A stretch of 64,000 nt of DNA, taken from Gyrodactylus bullatarudis. Lineage: Eukaryota > Platyhelminthes > Monogenea > Gyrodactylidea > Gyrodactylidae. Under the pieces are notes generated by a model. The model was given only the letters and a program-made list of their open reading frames with translations. It was not told where the DNA came from and did not search any database. The position numbers were made by a program, and so were the translations under genes. This document shows, piece by piece, positions 48,458 to 58,094 of the stretch. The DNA lies in NCBI GenBank assembly GCA_012064415.1, contig SSNU01000058.1:149453-213452 (forward strand), written 5' to 3'. How positions within the stretch are numbered: the stretch's first letter is position 1; each line of letters opens with the position of its first letter.

Positions 48458-49057
48458 ATGGCTTGTCTTGCACTGAAGAGAACAAATGAGTACCCTCTAT
48501 TCAACCATTTTGATATCAAAAGAAAAAGAATCACCGAAATATCTAAAGAAGATGAAAAGCCCCGACCCGAACTCGAGAGCTACTTTCCGCCTACTAGGAA
48601 TTTGAATAAGGGTAAGCTAAAAGTGCATTACTAGATTAGAACTACATAAGCGAATTAAAGATGAAATTAAGAGAATGCAAAGAAGAAAAATGATTCCTAT
48701 ACTTAAGAATATTCCACACAGAAAATTACCAGAAGATTCAAGTGATGAATTGGACAATTTAAGATTATCAGATAGCTCAGATTCTGAAACAGATACTTCC
48801 AAAACTTTGAAAAGCTTCAAAGATTTTCCCGTATTCACATTCTCTCAAGTTTCCGCCATCTGCGAAAGAATAGTCAAAGATAAGGAAGAACAATTGAGAA
48901 ATGAGTACAATGAAATTCTCTCCAGTCGCCTTGCTGAACAATATCAACTGTTCCTGAAATATAATAATGATCAAATTAGAGGAAGATTTCAAAACACTCC
49001 CATCAGCTGTAAGTAAATTTCTGTCATCTTCTTTCGTTTTTCTTAGATATTTCTTAA
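48458..49057 (+). CDS. AKIRIN: Akirin, nuclear transcription cofactor
   Basis: Three exons, 48458-48611, 48640-49008 and 49047-49057, give 177 aa. The protein opens with 'MACLALKRT' and a Lys/Arg-rich stretch (KRKR) in the place of the akirin nuclear-localisation signal. A basic 'IKDEIKRMQRRK' helix and an acidic linker follow, then the conserved C-terminal coiled region 'FTFSQVSAICERIVKDKEEQ' and 'RNEYNEILSSRLAEQY'. It ends SYIS, matching the SYVS tail of vertebrate akirins that is bound in proteasome import. That tail is encoded by an 11-nt last exon, joined by a 38-nt intron; intron 1 is 28 nt. Akirins bridge transcription factors (NF-kB, Twist type) to SWI/SNF and mediate proteasome nuclear import. 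AATAAA at ~49194 fits polyadenylation. Head-to-head with TMEM94. Confidence 0.93.
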
Positions 49058-49611
49058 ACCATTGTGAATTACTCTGTGAATTAGCGAGAAATAATGAAGA
49101 ATTCACTCCCTCAATAACCAGTTCATCCGACGGACTTTTCCCTGTAAGAAGAAAGAAGTACTCGCCTGCTTTTTTCTCTTGTTGAATTAATTGCAATAAA
49201 TATTTATTATCTGTATGGAAACTATTTATTACCTTTCTTTTTATTGAGTAATTCTTCAAGACTTTTTACGAAAATGCCATAAAATTAAGAATTTAATACT
49301 TTTTAGTAAAAAGTCAACATGAAAATAATATTTAAAATTTTAACTATTCTCTTGAAAGGACTTTTCTATAAATAATTCTTATTCAATATTACAGAATATG
49401 ACGAAGCCATACAATGCATCGTTAACAACGAATATCTAGCAGATCTACGCTTTCTACATGAAGATTCTTCAATCAAGTAATGAAATGAACTATTTCAAAG
49501 TGAAAACTTTACAGTTCTCTATGCTCAGATATGCAAGATTCTTGCAGTTACTAATAATTTTAGCATATTTTTTCTTACTAATGGGCTTTTTTCAAGTTGT
49601 TTTAATTATTG

Positions 49612-52600
49612 ATGCGTTCGCTAATTTACAAATCTCTTGATGGAATATTTTGTCTCTACAAGCCATCCAAGATACCGGTTAATTTCCTTGTTGGCTCAGT
49701 TCAAAGAAAATTAGTCCAGGGTAAATTAATAATTGACAGAAAGAATTTAGATTGTTTAGTCCAAAAAATAAGCTTATTTCTCGAATTAATGATGAAAACG
49801 TGGTTGAATACATAGAAGACTATTCACTATCCTCTTTAGTGGCTGGAAATTTACTTCAACCTACAGATTTTCCTATTGTTCCCATCAATGAATTAGATGA
49901 ACACTGCTCTGGTGTTCAGTTATTCTCAATTGGTGAAGACGCTAACCAATCAACCCGGTTCGATTACGAAAATATGCATTTACTGAAAACGTATCAAATT
50001 GTCTGTTATTTAGGCAAAGCTACACATGACGGTTTTTTCTATTCAAGACCATTATTCAGAACAGAGAACAGTATGTCTTTCTTAATTTTTGAATTAATTA
50101 TTCCTGAGGTTTGTTTCACGATACAACTATCAATTATACAAGTGTAGAAAACGTTCGAAAAAAGTTTGAATCTCTGACTCTAAATTACTGTTATTAATAA
50201 CAGTTATTGTATTAGACAGTCTAATTTATGACACATGACAAAATTTTCTAAGGCTTTTAAATCAAACGCTTTAAAATAAATTATTAATTCTACAAACTAT
50301 TTTAAAGTAGTCGTCAAATATTTTAAACTTTATTTTGAAATTTATTCGCAAAGAGAATTTTTCTTGTGCCACATATGTTGAGTTGACATTGTTGACTAAA
50401 TCTAGAATTTTTGCTGATTAGATTCTTTATATTAGAGCATGTGTCAAAGAGTGCCATAAATAAATGCCTTTCAATTTACAAGTCAAAATTTGAATTGGCC
50501 ACTCTTAACTCGCATGGGCTACGTAAAAACACAAAATCAGCTTATGAGCTTCTTGCACAACGCTGGAGGTTGAATTCAAACTCTCTAAATGCCGATTCGT
50601 TCAACCTTAGGCCAAAACAGAATGACGAAATTGTAGAAGAACTGGAAAAAGAATTGTTAATATCCCCATGGGAACGTCAGGATGACCTTATGGACAATGG
50701 AAGATATAAATACTTGGCAGAGAAGAAAAAAAAATTTGTTGATCGACTTCAAGAAGTTCAGGAAGCCTTAGATTCAAAGAATGTTGCCAATCAGAGGTTG
50801 AATTCTCCTTTCATTCATGATGTCAAGTGTGTCAAGTTTAAAAAGCCAGAATTCATCTTGGGTAAGTCCACACAGTGAATTGTTTTGATTGGAAAACTCA
50901 AACCTATATTATGGATAAGAAGGAAAGGCTTATTTGATGAGCGAATCAAAAAGATAAAAAAAGCATAACTTGCAATCAAAATAGCAAAATTATTTCAGAA
51001 ACTAAAACAGACAAAATAGTATTCTTTTCATCATTTTAATCAGATTTATGCTAATAAAAAATAGAAAAAAGCATTTTGACCACTCTTATACCTTGCAAGT
51101 GTTTCGGTCTGGGAATTCTTTTTACTAAAGATGACAGCAGTATTAAGAATAGTCTATTGTGGCAATCATGAATAATTCCTTTGCATCTACAAAGGAATCT
51201 GTTCATTTAATATTATAACCTGAATACAATATTGAAATTTGTATACATTTTAAAGTGAAAAAAGTCTCCAATATGCATCTAGAGTTTTGGATCTCTTAGA
51301 TTACATAACTCTACTCAGTAAACTTAATGATCAAATACATTTTGGTCGTTACATTTTAATAATTTATTGAGTATCAATGTATTTTTCTATGCTACATTTT
51401 GTAGGGCGTTTACCATGTTTTGTGTATTTGAATGAGTAAATTATGAAATTTTACAGTGTTGCATCACCCTTTATAGCTCTCTTATTATGTTTCCGCAAAA
51501 ATTGATTTGATGTCCAAAACATATTGGAATTCTATTGAAGTAATCTTCTATGGCTTAAAATTGCAGAATAAATATTCTAAAAGGTTTCAATTTAAAGCTA
51601 ATTGATATGAAGAAATCTCGATATTTACATCAAGAATTCGAATTTGTTAAAGATATTTTGGAATCCTACTCACAATGCCCACTTTTACCAGTTGAAGAAA
51701 AAAATCCTTAAAAAATATTATATTTTTGAAAAATATGGTCATTTTTCAAATTTCGATTTGGCGCCAAAATCCCATTTTTTCGAACTTTGAACCGAAAATT
51801 TTTATTGATTTGAAAGTTGGAAGCAGATTAAAAGAGTTTTTACAAGATCACGATTAAACAAGAAAATAAATTCAACTGAATCTTATCTGGTGCCTAGCCT
51901 TGTTATCGTTTGGGAGCTGAAATTCGATTTCTTGATCATTTTCACTACTTGAAAATCATTGAAATTTCGATAATTCAAAATCTCTCGAAAATGAGGAAAC
52001 TTTCGGTAAATTGACGGTCCTAGTCAGCTTTCTTGTCTAATCTTGATCCTGAAAAACCTCTTTCGATCAGCCCCCCACTATCAAATCAATAAAAATTTTT
52101 CGGTTCAAAGTTCGAAAAAATGGGATTTTGGCGCCAAATCGAAATTTGAAAAATGACCATATTTTTAAAAAATAAAATATTTTTTAAGGATTTTTTTCTT
52201 CAACTGGTAAAAGTGGGCAACGTGAGTAGGATTCCAAAAAATCTTCAACAAATTCGAATTCTTGATGTAAATATCGAGATTTCTGTAAAAATCATAGATT
52301 CCCAACTTCATATCAACCAACTTTAATTCAATGTCGGGATTGTATTCAACTCTATTCAATATCTATTGTTGATATTCCAAGTTTTAAAAAAATATTTAAT
52401 CATAGAACTTCAATGCTCCTTTGAGACAATTGTGTTTCTCGCCAATTTCGTGGCTAGCATTGGTGGAATGATAAATTGTCCCACCACAATCATAGACATT
52501 AAAAGAACTTTTGATGGACCATTCGGCCTAGATGATTCATTACTACTGGATCAATGTTCTCTCCACACACCTGAATCCCTTGACGATCTGTCAATATCCA

Positions 52601-52764
52601 ATGAAACTCACCTCAGGATTCTTAGTCCAAAGTTATCAGACCAAAAAGACAACGCAATCAATCTATTTAGGAAGAAAAACTTTTCCCAAGGTCTCCTTGG
52701 CAACATTCAGAGTTGTAAAGAAAAATTAGACTCGCTTTCAGAAGAAGTTTATGATTTGTATTAA
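49612..52764 (+). CDS. TRUB2: TRUB2-like pseudouridine synthase
   Basis: Four exons, 49612-49720, 49744-50070, 50436-50861, 52406-52764, give 406 aa (human TRUB2 331). The start 'SLDGIFCLYKPSKIPV' matches the TruB-family opening (GxFaVyKP). The catalytic region is 'NELDEHCSGVQLFSIG' with the nucleophilic Asp at residue ~88. 'TYQIVCYLGKATHDGFF' and a C-terminal 'LQCSFETIVFLANFVASIGG' follow human TRUB2 closely. TRUB2 pseudouridylates mitochondrial mRNAs. An insertion of ~60-70 residues, rich in Lys/Glu, separates 'KSAYELLAQR' from 'VKCVKFKKPEFIL'. The first intron is 23 nt as modelled; a 95-nt version ending at 49815 is also in frame, so that junction is uncertain. Intron 3 carries a family A MITE. 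AATAAA overlaps the stop. The interval 49058-49611 holds one orphan exon-like stretch near 49395 that I could not place. Confidence 0.88.
51592..52326. mobile_element. Long-TIR MITE, family A copy 3
   Basis: In TRUB2 intron 3. Arms of ~330 bp face each other; both contain GGCGCCAAAATCCCATTTTT or its complement, and the outer ends read TTAAAG..TGATATGAAG. The right outer end lies ~80 bp upstream of TRUB2 exon 4. Confidence 0.8.
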
Positions 52765-53030
52765 TAAAATTTTTTATTTATAAACTTTCTTCTATGATTT
52801 GCCTTAAAAATTACATAGGTTTAAAAGTTGAAAATTATAATAAATCAAAATAACAAAATGTATTCGAATAAACATGTTCTTCTATTGCCAGTTTCTCAAA
52901 TGATAAATTTAATTGAGGACTATAGAATAACTTTGAAAAAAAGTTTTTCAAAATTGAAGATATGCTCTGTTCTTTAGGTTTAGCAAATTTTGGGCAAATC
53001 TTGAGTTAAGAAATTTTCAACACCAGTGAT

Positions 53031-53177
53031 TTAACCTGATTTAATGGCTGTCTTGTAAGATTGTGTTGCAAAACCTGGCTGCATTAGACTCGATCTAGGA
53101 TCAGTTCGTCTTTGATTGGCTGGTATACTGCCTTGAGAGAAATTCTTCTCATGATTACCTTTCAACCGATTCACCAA
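53031..53177 (-). CDS. Terminal exon, probably of the disordered gene at 57-58 kb
   Basis: An open frame of 48 codons plus TAA on the minus strand, following a good acceptor (TTTTATTATATAAG). It encodes a polar, basic segment ('NHEKNFSQGSIPANQRR', 'SSLMQPGFATQSY') whose composition is protein-like and whose codon use matches the neighbouring genes. It begins in phase 0, the phase in which the exon at 57174-57336 ends, so joining the two is the simplest model (intron ~4 kb). TRUB2 ends 266 bp away, tail to tail. I do not recognise a family. Confidence 0.6.
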   Translation of the reverse strand: MVNRLKGNHEKNFSQGSIPANQRRTDPRSSLMQPGFATQSYKTAIKSG

Positions 53178-53724
53178 CTTATATAATAAAAGGGTTCACA
53201 TTTAGTAAGCAAATGAAGAGCTCTTTTGAATTTCATATAAGCTACTACGTTACATATTTTTCTCTAGAGATGCAAGAGTAACACAAAATCATCAACTCGA
53301 GAAATTTAAAACAATTGTGAAGACCTTATAAATCAGACTGGACACAGTTAAAAAATAAGAAAAGTCAATAAAACTCCCTGAAAACAATGATATTACATAC
53401 ATTAATAGTTATTTCAAATTCTTGATATGGAGTGTAAGGTAGAATGATGATTGGATCAACTCACTTTCTGACCTAATTGAATGAATACTTATAATCTTGT
53501 CCGATTGCTTGGGGAATTCACAACGCTTAAAATGTTTATAAACTTCATTCAATTAGCTCAAAAAGATTGTGTGAAATCAAACTTTAATTCATAATACCAT
53601 GAAAGAAGTACTTGAATGTTTTTGTGACCAGAATGGTAAAAAAAGGTTCATCCGACTTACTCTCCATATTCTTTTGTATTTCTTCTTTTTTTTCTAAAGA
53701 TTTAAATAATCTTTTTACTACAAT

Positions 53725-54280
53725 ATAAAGCTAGAAGACATGAAGATAGAAATTTACTTTTTTCACAAAAAACTCAATTTTGTATTTTCCTCCAATTATT
53801 AAGAAAAAAATGAGTTTTTTTAATTCCTAATTTTCAACTAACTTTTATTGTTTTCAAAGATTTGAAGCAATTAGACAGGGAACTCGAATTTGCTTAAAGA
53901 AATAAAAAAATATTCGTCATAAATGTGGATAATTGACCAAAAATTTGAAGGTTTGACTTTTTCTTGAAAATCATGAGTTTCTTTCAACCTCAATGGCCAA
54001 ATTTGGATTCTTCATTGAATCTGATCCCAAATATCAGGATCAGACTGCATTAAATCTTCGAAACCGATTAAAAATTTTGAGGTCAAAGGTTGAAAAAGTG
54101 GGTAATTGGGACTAGATTCAATCGCTTCAGAATTTTCTTTTATTTTAACAACTCTTCAGCTCAATTGATCATGGAATTTAAAAAAATAATTTTTTTTTGA
54201 CTATCCAGAGAAAAATATTGAGTTTTAATGAAAATAGTAAATTCTCATCTTCATGTCAATAAGGTTGAGTTGCTTGGATA
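53725..54280. mobile_element. Inverted-repeat element related to families A/B
   Basis: Ends near 53728 (AGAAGACATGAAGATAGAAA) and near 54270 (its complement, ATTCTCATCTTCATGTC) mirror each other. Internal phrases recall the family A arms. Arms are diverged; no coding. Confidence 0.5.
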
Positions 54281-55663
54281 TTCATTTTTTAGAGAAGAAA
54301 ATATTAATTGACCCAGCTAATTAATAAAGAAATCACTCAATTTTCATCTTTTTTTTTTTAAATTCAATCCCCCATCTTTTTAAACACGCAATAACACTTT
54401 TTTTCAAGGAAAAATCCAATATGACACACGAGAAGAAAACTTTATTCTTCCCAAACAGTACAGGAAATTGATTTTCAGAGAAAAATCTTTTTTCATGTAT
54501 TTTCATCCTGTTTTTAGATTTCATTCACATGAAATACCATGATAGAAAATTATCTTGTTAAAGCTGCAGGATCTGATAAGGGAAAAACAAGAAATCGATT
54601 GATCCTTACTTTTTCCAAGTAAAAGAATAATTAAATACCTTTCCCTGCACCCAAACACAGGAGCGAAATGAGGGAAGCCAAAAACCTGAAATCTACCTCA
54701 GTCTAGGTCTAAAAAATTTACATGTGCAAAATGAAAAGATGGTCAAGTTTAAAGTTGAAATGATCGGTTCTTGGTTTTTAAATGTCAAAATTTTTCTTTC
54801 TCTATCTGAATCTATTCAAGAGATCCACGTTTTTTCTTACCGATGATGTGATCTAAAGATATCTAGTAGTCCCTAAAATATCTTCTTTTGTTTCCATCCT
54901 TATTCTTTATACAATTCTTAATTACAATTACAATTAGAAACTTCCTGATCCATTATTTTCCTGCCAGTACACCACCTCATTCATCAAGTCAACAATTCAT
55001 TTTTCAACATCGCTCAACACTGAGCTTAAACTTTGTACCGTAGTAAAATGACGACGGAGTCATCCGTAAGAGAAAAACGGGGATCTATAACTATAGTCAG
55101 ATTAAAAATAGATTCTTTTCTATTTTCATACGAAAATTAAATTCCTGATCATTTTTACTTTGAACTCGTCTAGTTTTCACTTTTATGATAATGATGCATG
55201 AAACTTGGGCAACTTTTCATTCTACATCTAATGGAGTTATTTTTTCTGTACGTAGAAATCGTCTTCAAAATCCTCTAAGAAATGAATATTTCTACTAATT
55301 TAGATGAAAAAATATTTCGCTTATTAATGGAGCTAGATTTATGGAAAAAAGTTTAGAGGCAAGAATAATACAGTCGGTTGCGAAACTCATTGGCCACTCC
55401 AGTCCGAAAAAACTGGGGCGTAATATACCTTAAAAAATATACAAATATTATTAGCCAAAATACAAAATTTTATTATTTTATTCTGAAGTTTAAGAATACA
55501 TGAGGTTCTAAAAATATTTAATGGTCTTACTAATGAGTAATCAGGCAAAAATATTTCGATGGATAACTTTTCGGATAATAAATTTTTAGTTTATTAATTA
55601 AATACCCTACCTATAATCAGAAGAAGAACCAGTGGAAATTACAGTGTTTTTAGACAATTAACC

Positions 55664-55813
55664 TACTAGCAAAGTGTGGTCACTGGTAATTACTATATCC
55701 ATGTGAACTCTAACTTGATGGAGATTCTCACACCTAGATGATAGAAATTCAATCTCCATCAAGTTAGAGTTCACATGGATATAGTAATTACCAGTGACCA
55801 CACTTTGCTAGTA
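55664..55813. repeat. Perfect 63-bp hairpin, 24-nt loop
   Basis: 55664-55726 and 55751-55813 are exact reverse complements over all 63 positions (starts TACTAGCAAAGTGTGGTCAC). The loop is CTCACACCTAGATGATAGAA plus four bases. Perfect arms in an AT-rich, diverging background imply recent origin or selection on the fold. It may be a hairpin MITE, a small-RNA precursor or an assembly fold-over. Confidence 0.85.
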
Positions 55814-56009
55814 ACCAGTGCAGTAATAAACTTTCTATTTCATCTCTCGCAAGCCAATAAGAAATATTGATCACTCTCATACTTGAAAATAAATAATAAG
55901 TAAAAAAAATTTCAACCTGAAGTTATGTTGGGTCAGATTTTAATGTAGTATTATTACAAGCTGATAATCCCATCGAAAGGATAAAGGAACTAGTAGTTCT
56001 ACGATGTAA

Positions 56010-56200
56010 ATCTCGAGTTGGCGCAATTTTCTACATTTTTTGAGTTGAATCAAGGGGTGAGAGAGGAATCAAACGTTTCAGGATCATCAATAATGATTCA
56101 TCATTAAACAAGGAAAACAAAAATGGTCGTTGATATTAGGAAACTTCCATGATCGTGCGATATTCAACTTTCTATTTTTCGACCAATTAACTGCTTGAAT
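56010..56200. repeat. Family G element, partial copy
   Basis: Shares GAGTTGAATCAAGGGGTGAG, GGTCGTTGATATTAGGAAAC and CTATTTTTCGACCA with the element at 21043-21345. Only the left part is present. Confidence 0.5.
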
Positions 56201-56349
56201 TCTAGGCTCAGGGAGAAATATCCTGAGCTAAGAGAAAATAATTTTTTTATCAATTCATTTTTTTGTCGGATAGATGTTTTTTAACATTGGTTTTGAGCTG
56301 GGTTACCGATGTCATGAGATTTAAAGTAAAAAGATGCCAGGGATTTTTC

Positions 56350-56391
56350 TCACAAATAAGGCCTTTATTTCGGGCATACTCATCAGTGTGA
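56350..56391 (-). ncRNA. Hammerhead ribozyme, left arm of palindrome
   Basis: The reverse complement of this stretch is identical to 56525-56566, including CTGATGA (56386-56380), GAAA and the five-pair helix I (TCACA with TGTGA). Confidence 0.7.
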
Positions 56392-56524
56392 TACATGCCA
56401 AATATATTTAGAATTAAATTATTGGTTGAAATTGTTCTTAAAATTCGATTGGATCATACCTGTTTCAATTTCATACAATTTCAACCAATAATTTAATTCT
56501 AAAAACCTATATATTTGGCATGTA

Positions 56525-56566
56525 TCACACTGATGAGTATGCCCGAAATAAAGGCCTTATTTGTGA
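56525..56566 (+). ncRNA. Hammerhead ribozyme, right arm of palindrome
   Basis: Helix I strand TCACA (56525-56529), CTGATGA (56530-56536), 8-nt helix II segment GTATGCCC, GAAA (56545-56548), helix III of 4 bp (ATAA with TTAT, loop AGGCC), cleavage triplet ATT (56559-56561), then TGTGA (56562-56566) pairing perfectly with TCACA. All invariant core positions are present. The NUH triplet ends in U, allowed but usually slower. Helix II has a single G-C pair, as in the other copies here. Confidence 0.7.
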
Positions 56567-57173
56567 GAAAAAATCCTGGCATCTTTTTACTTTAAATCTC
56601 ATTTTTTTATTTTAAATTTCTTCTACCTGCGCATTACCTATTTTTATAAGAACTGGCGTAGACCATTAGACTGGTTATTTACATAATAATCAATGATGGA
56701 GGAAGAAATTACTGCATTAATACAAACGACATATTCAAGAGTACTTTTATTTCTATTGTGAATTTTACTCGTAATTTCCTATTGATTAATTTTTCCTATA
56801 TTCCACACTTTTTATAAAGGGAAATTAAAATTTATTTGTATCATTTAGGAAAATTATTTCATCTTACAGAACGAGTTCGAGAACGCCTCTAAAAAATTGA
56901 AAAGCTACATTCTTCTAGAATTCTTATGATAGTACAAATGGTAAAAATACAGCCGAAAATTTTTTATTAGCTATTAAAGAAACAACCCAAATATAGGATG
57001 GAAATATAGGATTTAGAAATCAGACAATTCCATAATTATGGACTCAAATAATACTCGGCGAAGAGTGACAGATGTAGACGCATTTCGTCCATATGATAAA
57101 ACTTAACTGTTTAAAATAATGATTAAAATAAATTACTTTTGGTAAAAAAATAACTCTTTTAAATGTGACTTAC

Positions 57174-58094
57174 TCCATTATCTCCAGGGCCATTGATAAT
57201 TCTTGGCTCATTCGGCCTACCAGTACTAGTTACAAGTGGCTTCAACATTATACGTTTACCATGAACTGCTGTAGTAGGTTTTCCATTACTTGGCGGCTTT
57301 ATTTTACTCCTTTTGTAATATTTACGTTTTTTAAATCTTCAAGATTCAATTAAGACCAAAATAATTCTACTCACTTTGGTATGATTCTAGCTAGCTCGAC
57401 CAGTTTACTTGTGTCCTGCTTATGATTCGTTCTTGGATTTGAACTCTCGTTCAAATGATTGACATTATCTGATGGCACATTGAATTTTGGGGAAGAAGCT
57501 CTGACTGGAATTTTACTTATCTCTAGCTTTGGAATTTCCGTTGGATACTCAATACTAACTGGCTTGCCAAATCTATCATTTCTGCCGATACTGCTAGGTT
57601 TCTTTAGCTTCTTTGCTAAGTAAGGATTCTTTGAAGGTTTTGGGAGGGTACTTTCTGCTTCAATTTCCATTTGTGCAGGTTGAATGAATCCGCGCTCTTT
57701 ATTTTCTGCATTGGGTTCAATGTTTTCTTGAGCGTCTTCAGTTTCCAGACTTGGCTCCTCATGATCATTTTGACTTACTTCTTGGGTATCTTCATTATGT
57801 TGTTGATCTGCATCAACATTTTCTACTTTTACAGAATTATCTTCTAAAATTTCAGACTGATCATTCAATAAATCTTGTTCTTCAGCAGGTTCAGTTTCTT
57901 TTGACTGAGGTTCATCAAAGTTTATCGTGGTATTCAAATTGTTTAGGCTTTGTCTTGAGTTGGAGTTTGATTTATTCTTAAGAATGGCTATCTTTGGCGC
58001 TTGGTAATCCCTTGAATCTGGTAGGGGCTCTTCCTCGCTCAAATTTTCATGCTCATCTTTTTCTTTTTCAACAACCTTTTTACTTTTTAATGCT
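57174..58094 (-). CDS. Disordered protein with SxIP-like motifs, internal exons
   Basis: Two minus-strand exons, 58094-57375 and 57336-57174, separated by a 38-nt intron with in-phase ends; a third exon at 53177-53031 probably completes the gene (342 codons visible). The start exon was not found upstream. The first ~150 residues are acidic (Glu/Asp/Gln/Asn-rich); the rest is basic and Pro/Ser-rich, with 'KNPYLAKKLKKPSSIGRN', 'KLEISKIPVRASSPKF' and 'KFKKRKYYKRSKIKPPSNGK'. Ser-Lys-Ile-Pro and Thr-Glu-Ile-Pro fit the [S/T]xIP motif by which plus-end tracking proteins bind EB1, and basic Ser/Pro surroundings are usual there. A microtubule-associated role is therefore possible but is only inference. 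No folded domain recognised. That it is coding is well supported by the 239-codon open frame and clean splice sites. Confidence 0.7.

Larger units (their letters stand above)
56314..56602. mobile_element. 289-bp palindromic element with a hammerhead ribozyme in each arm
   Basis: Arms at 56314-56435 and 56475-56602 match almost fully in inverted orientation, apart from small indels near the inner ends; the centre is ~40 bases. Each arm contains the same hammerhead sequence, so one lies on each strand. A decayed single copy is in TMEM94 intron 16 (37438-37492). No protein is encoded. I infer a non-autonomous, ribozyme-bearing element related in principle to retrozymes, but arranged as an inverted rather than tandem dimer. 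Confidence 0.75.
53178..57173. other. Probable intron of the minus-strand gene, repeat-rich
   Basis: 4 kb without a supported exon apart from a weak 22-codon candidate at 57036-57101. Contents: an inverted-repeat element (53725-54280), a perfect hairpin (55664-55813), a family G piece (56010-56200) and the hammerhead palindrome (56314-56602). Confidence 0.5.

Noticed and set aside
49395..49480. Exon-like piece after TTACAG with open frame (YDEAIQCIVNNEYLADL)
   Set aside because: It cannot be joined in phase to akirin or TRUB2. Possibly 5' UTR of TRUB2 or chance.
49721..49815. 23-nt intron in TRUB2 as evidence for ultra-short introns
   Set aside because: A 95-nt alternative ending at 49815 is also in phase, so it is not used as firm evidence.
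54999..55130. ATG-led stretch MTTESS followed by GTAAGA, a possible first exon on the plus strand
   Set aside because: Six codons only, and no downstream exon in phase that I could recognise.
57036..57101. 22-codon minus-strand candidate terminal exon after the 57174 donor (phase 0, ending TAA)
   Set aside because: Phase fits, but it is short and hydrophobic-mixed; the 53031-53177 exon has a more protein-like product of similar character to the gene. Could be an alternative end.
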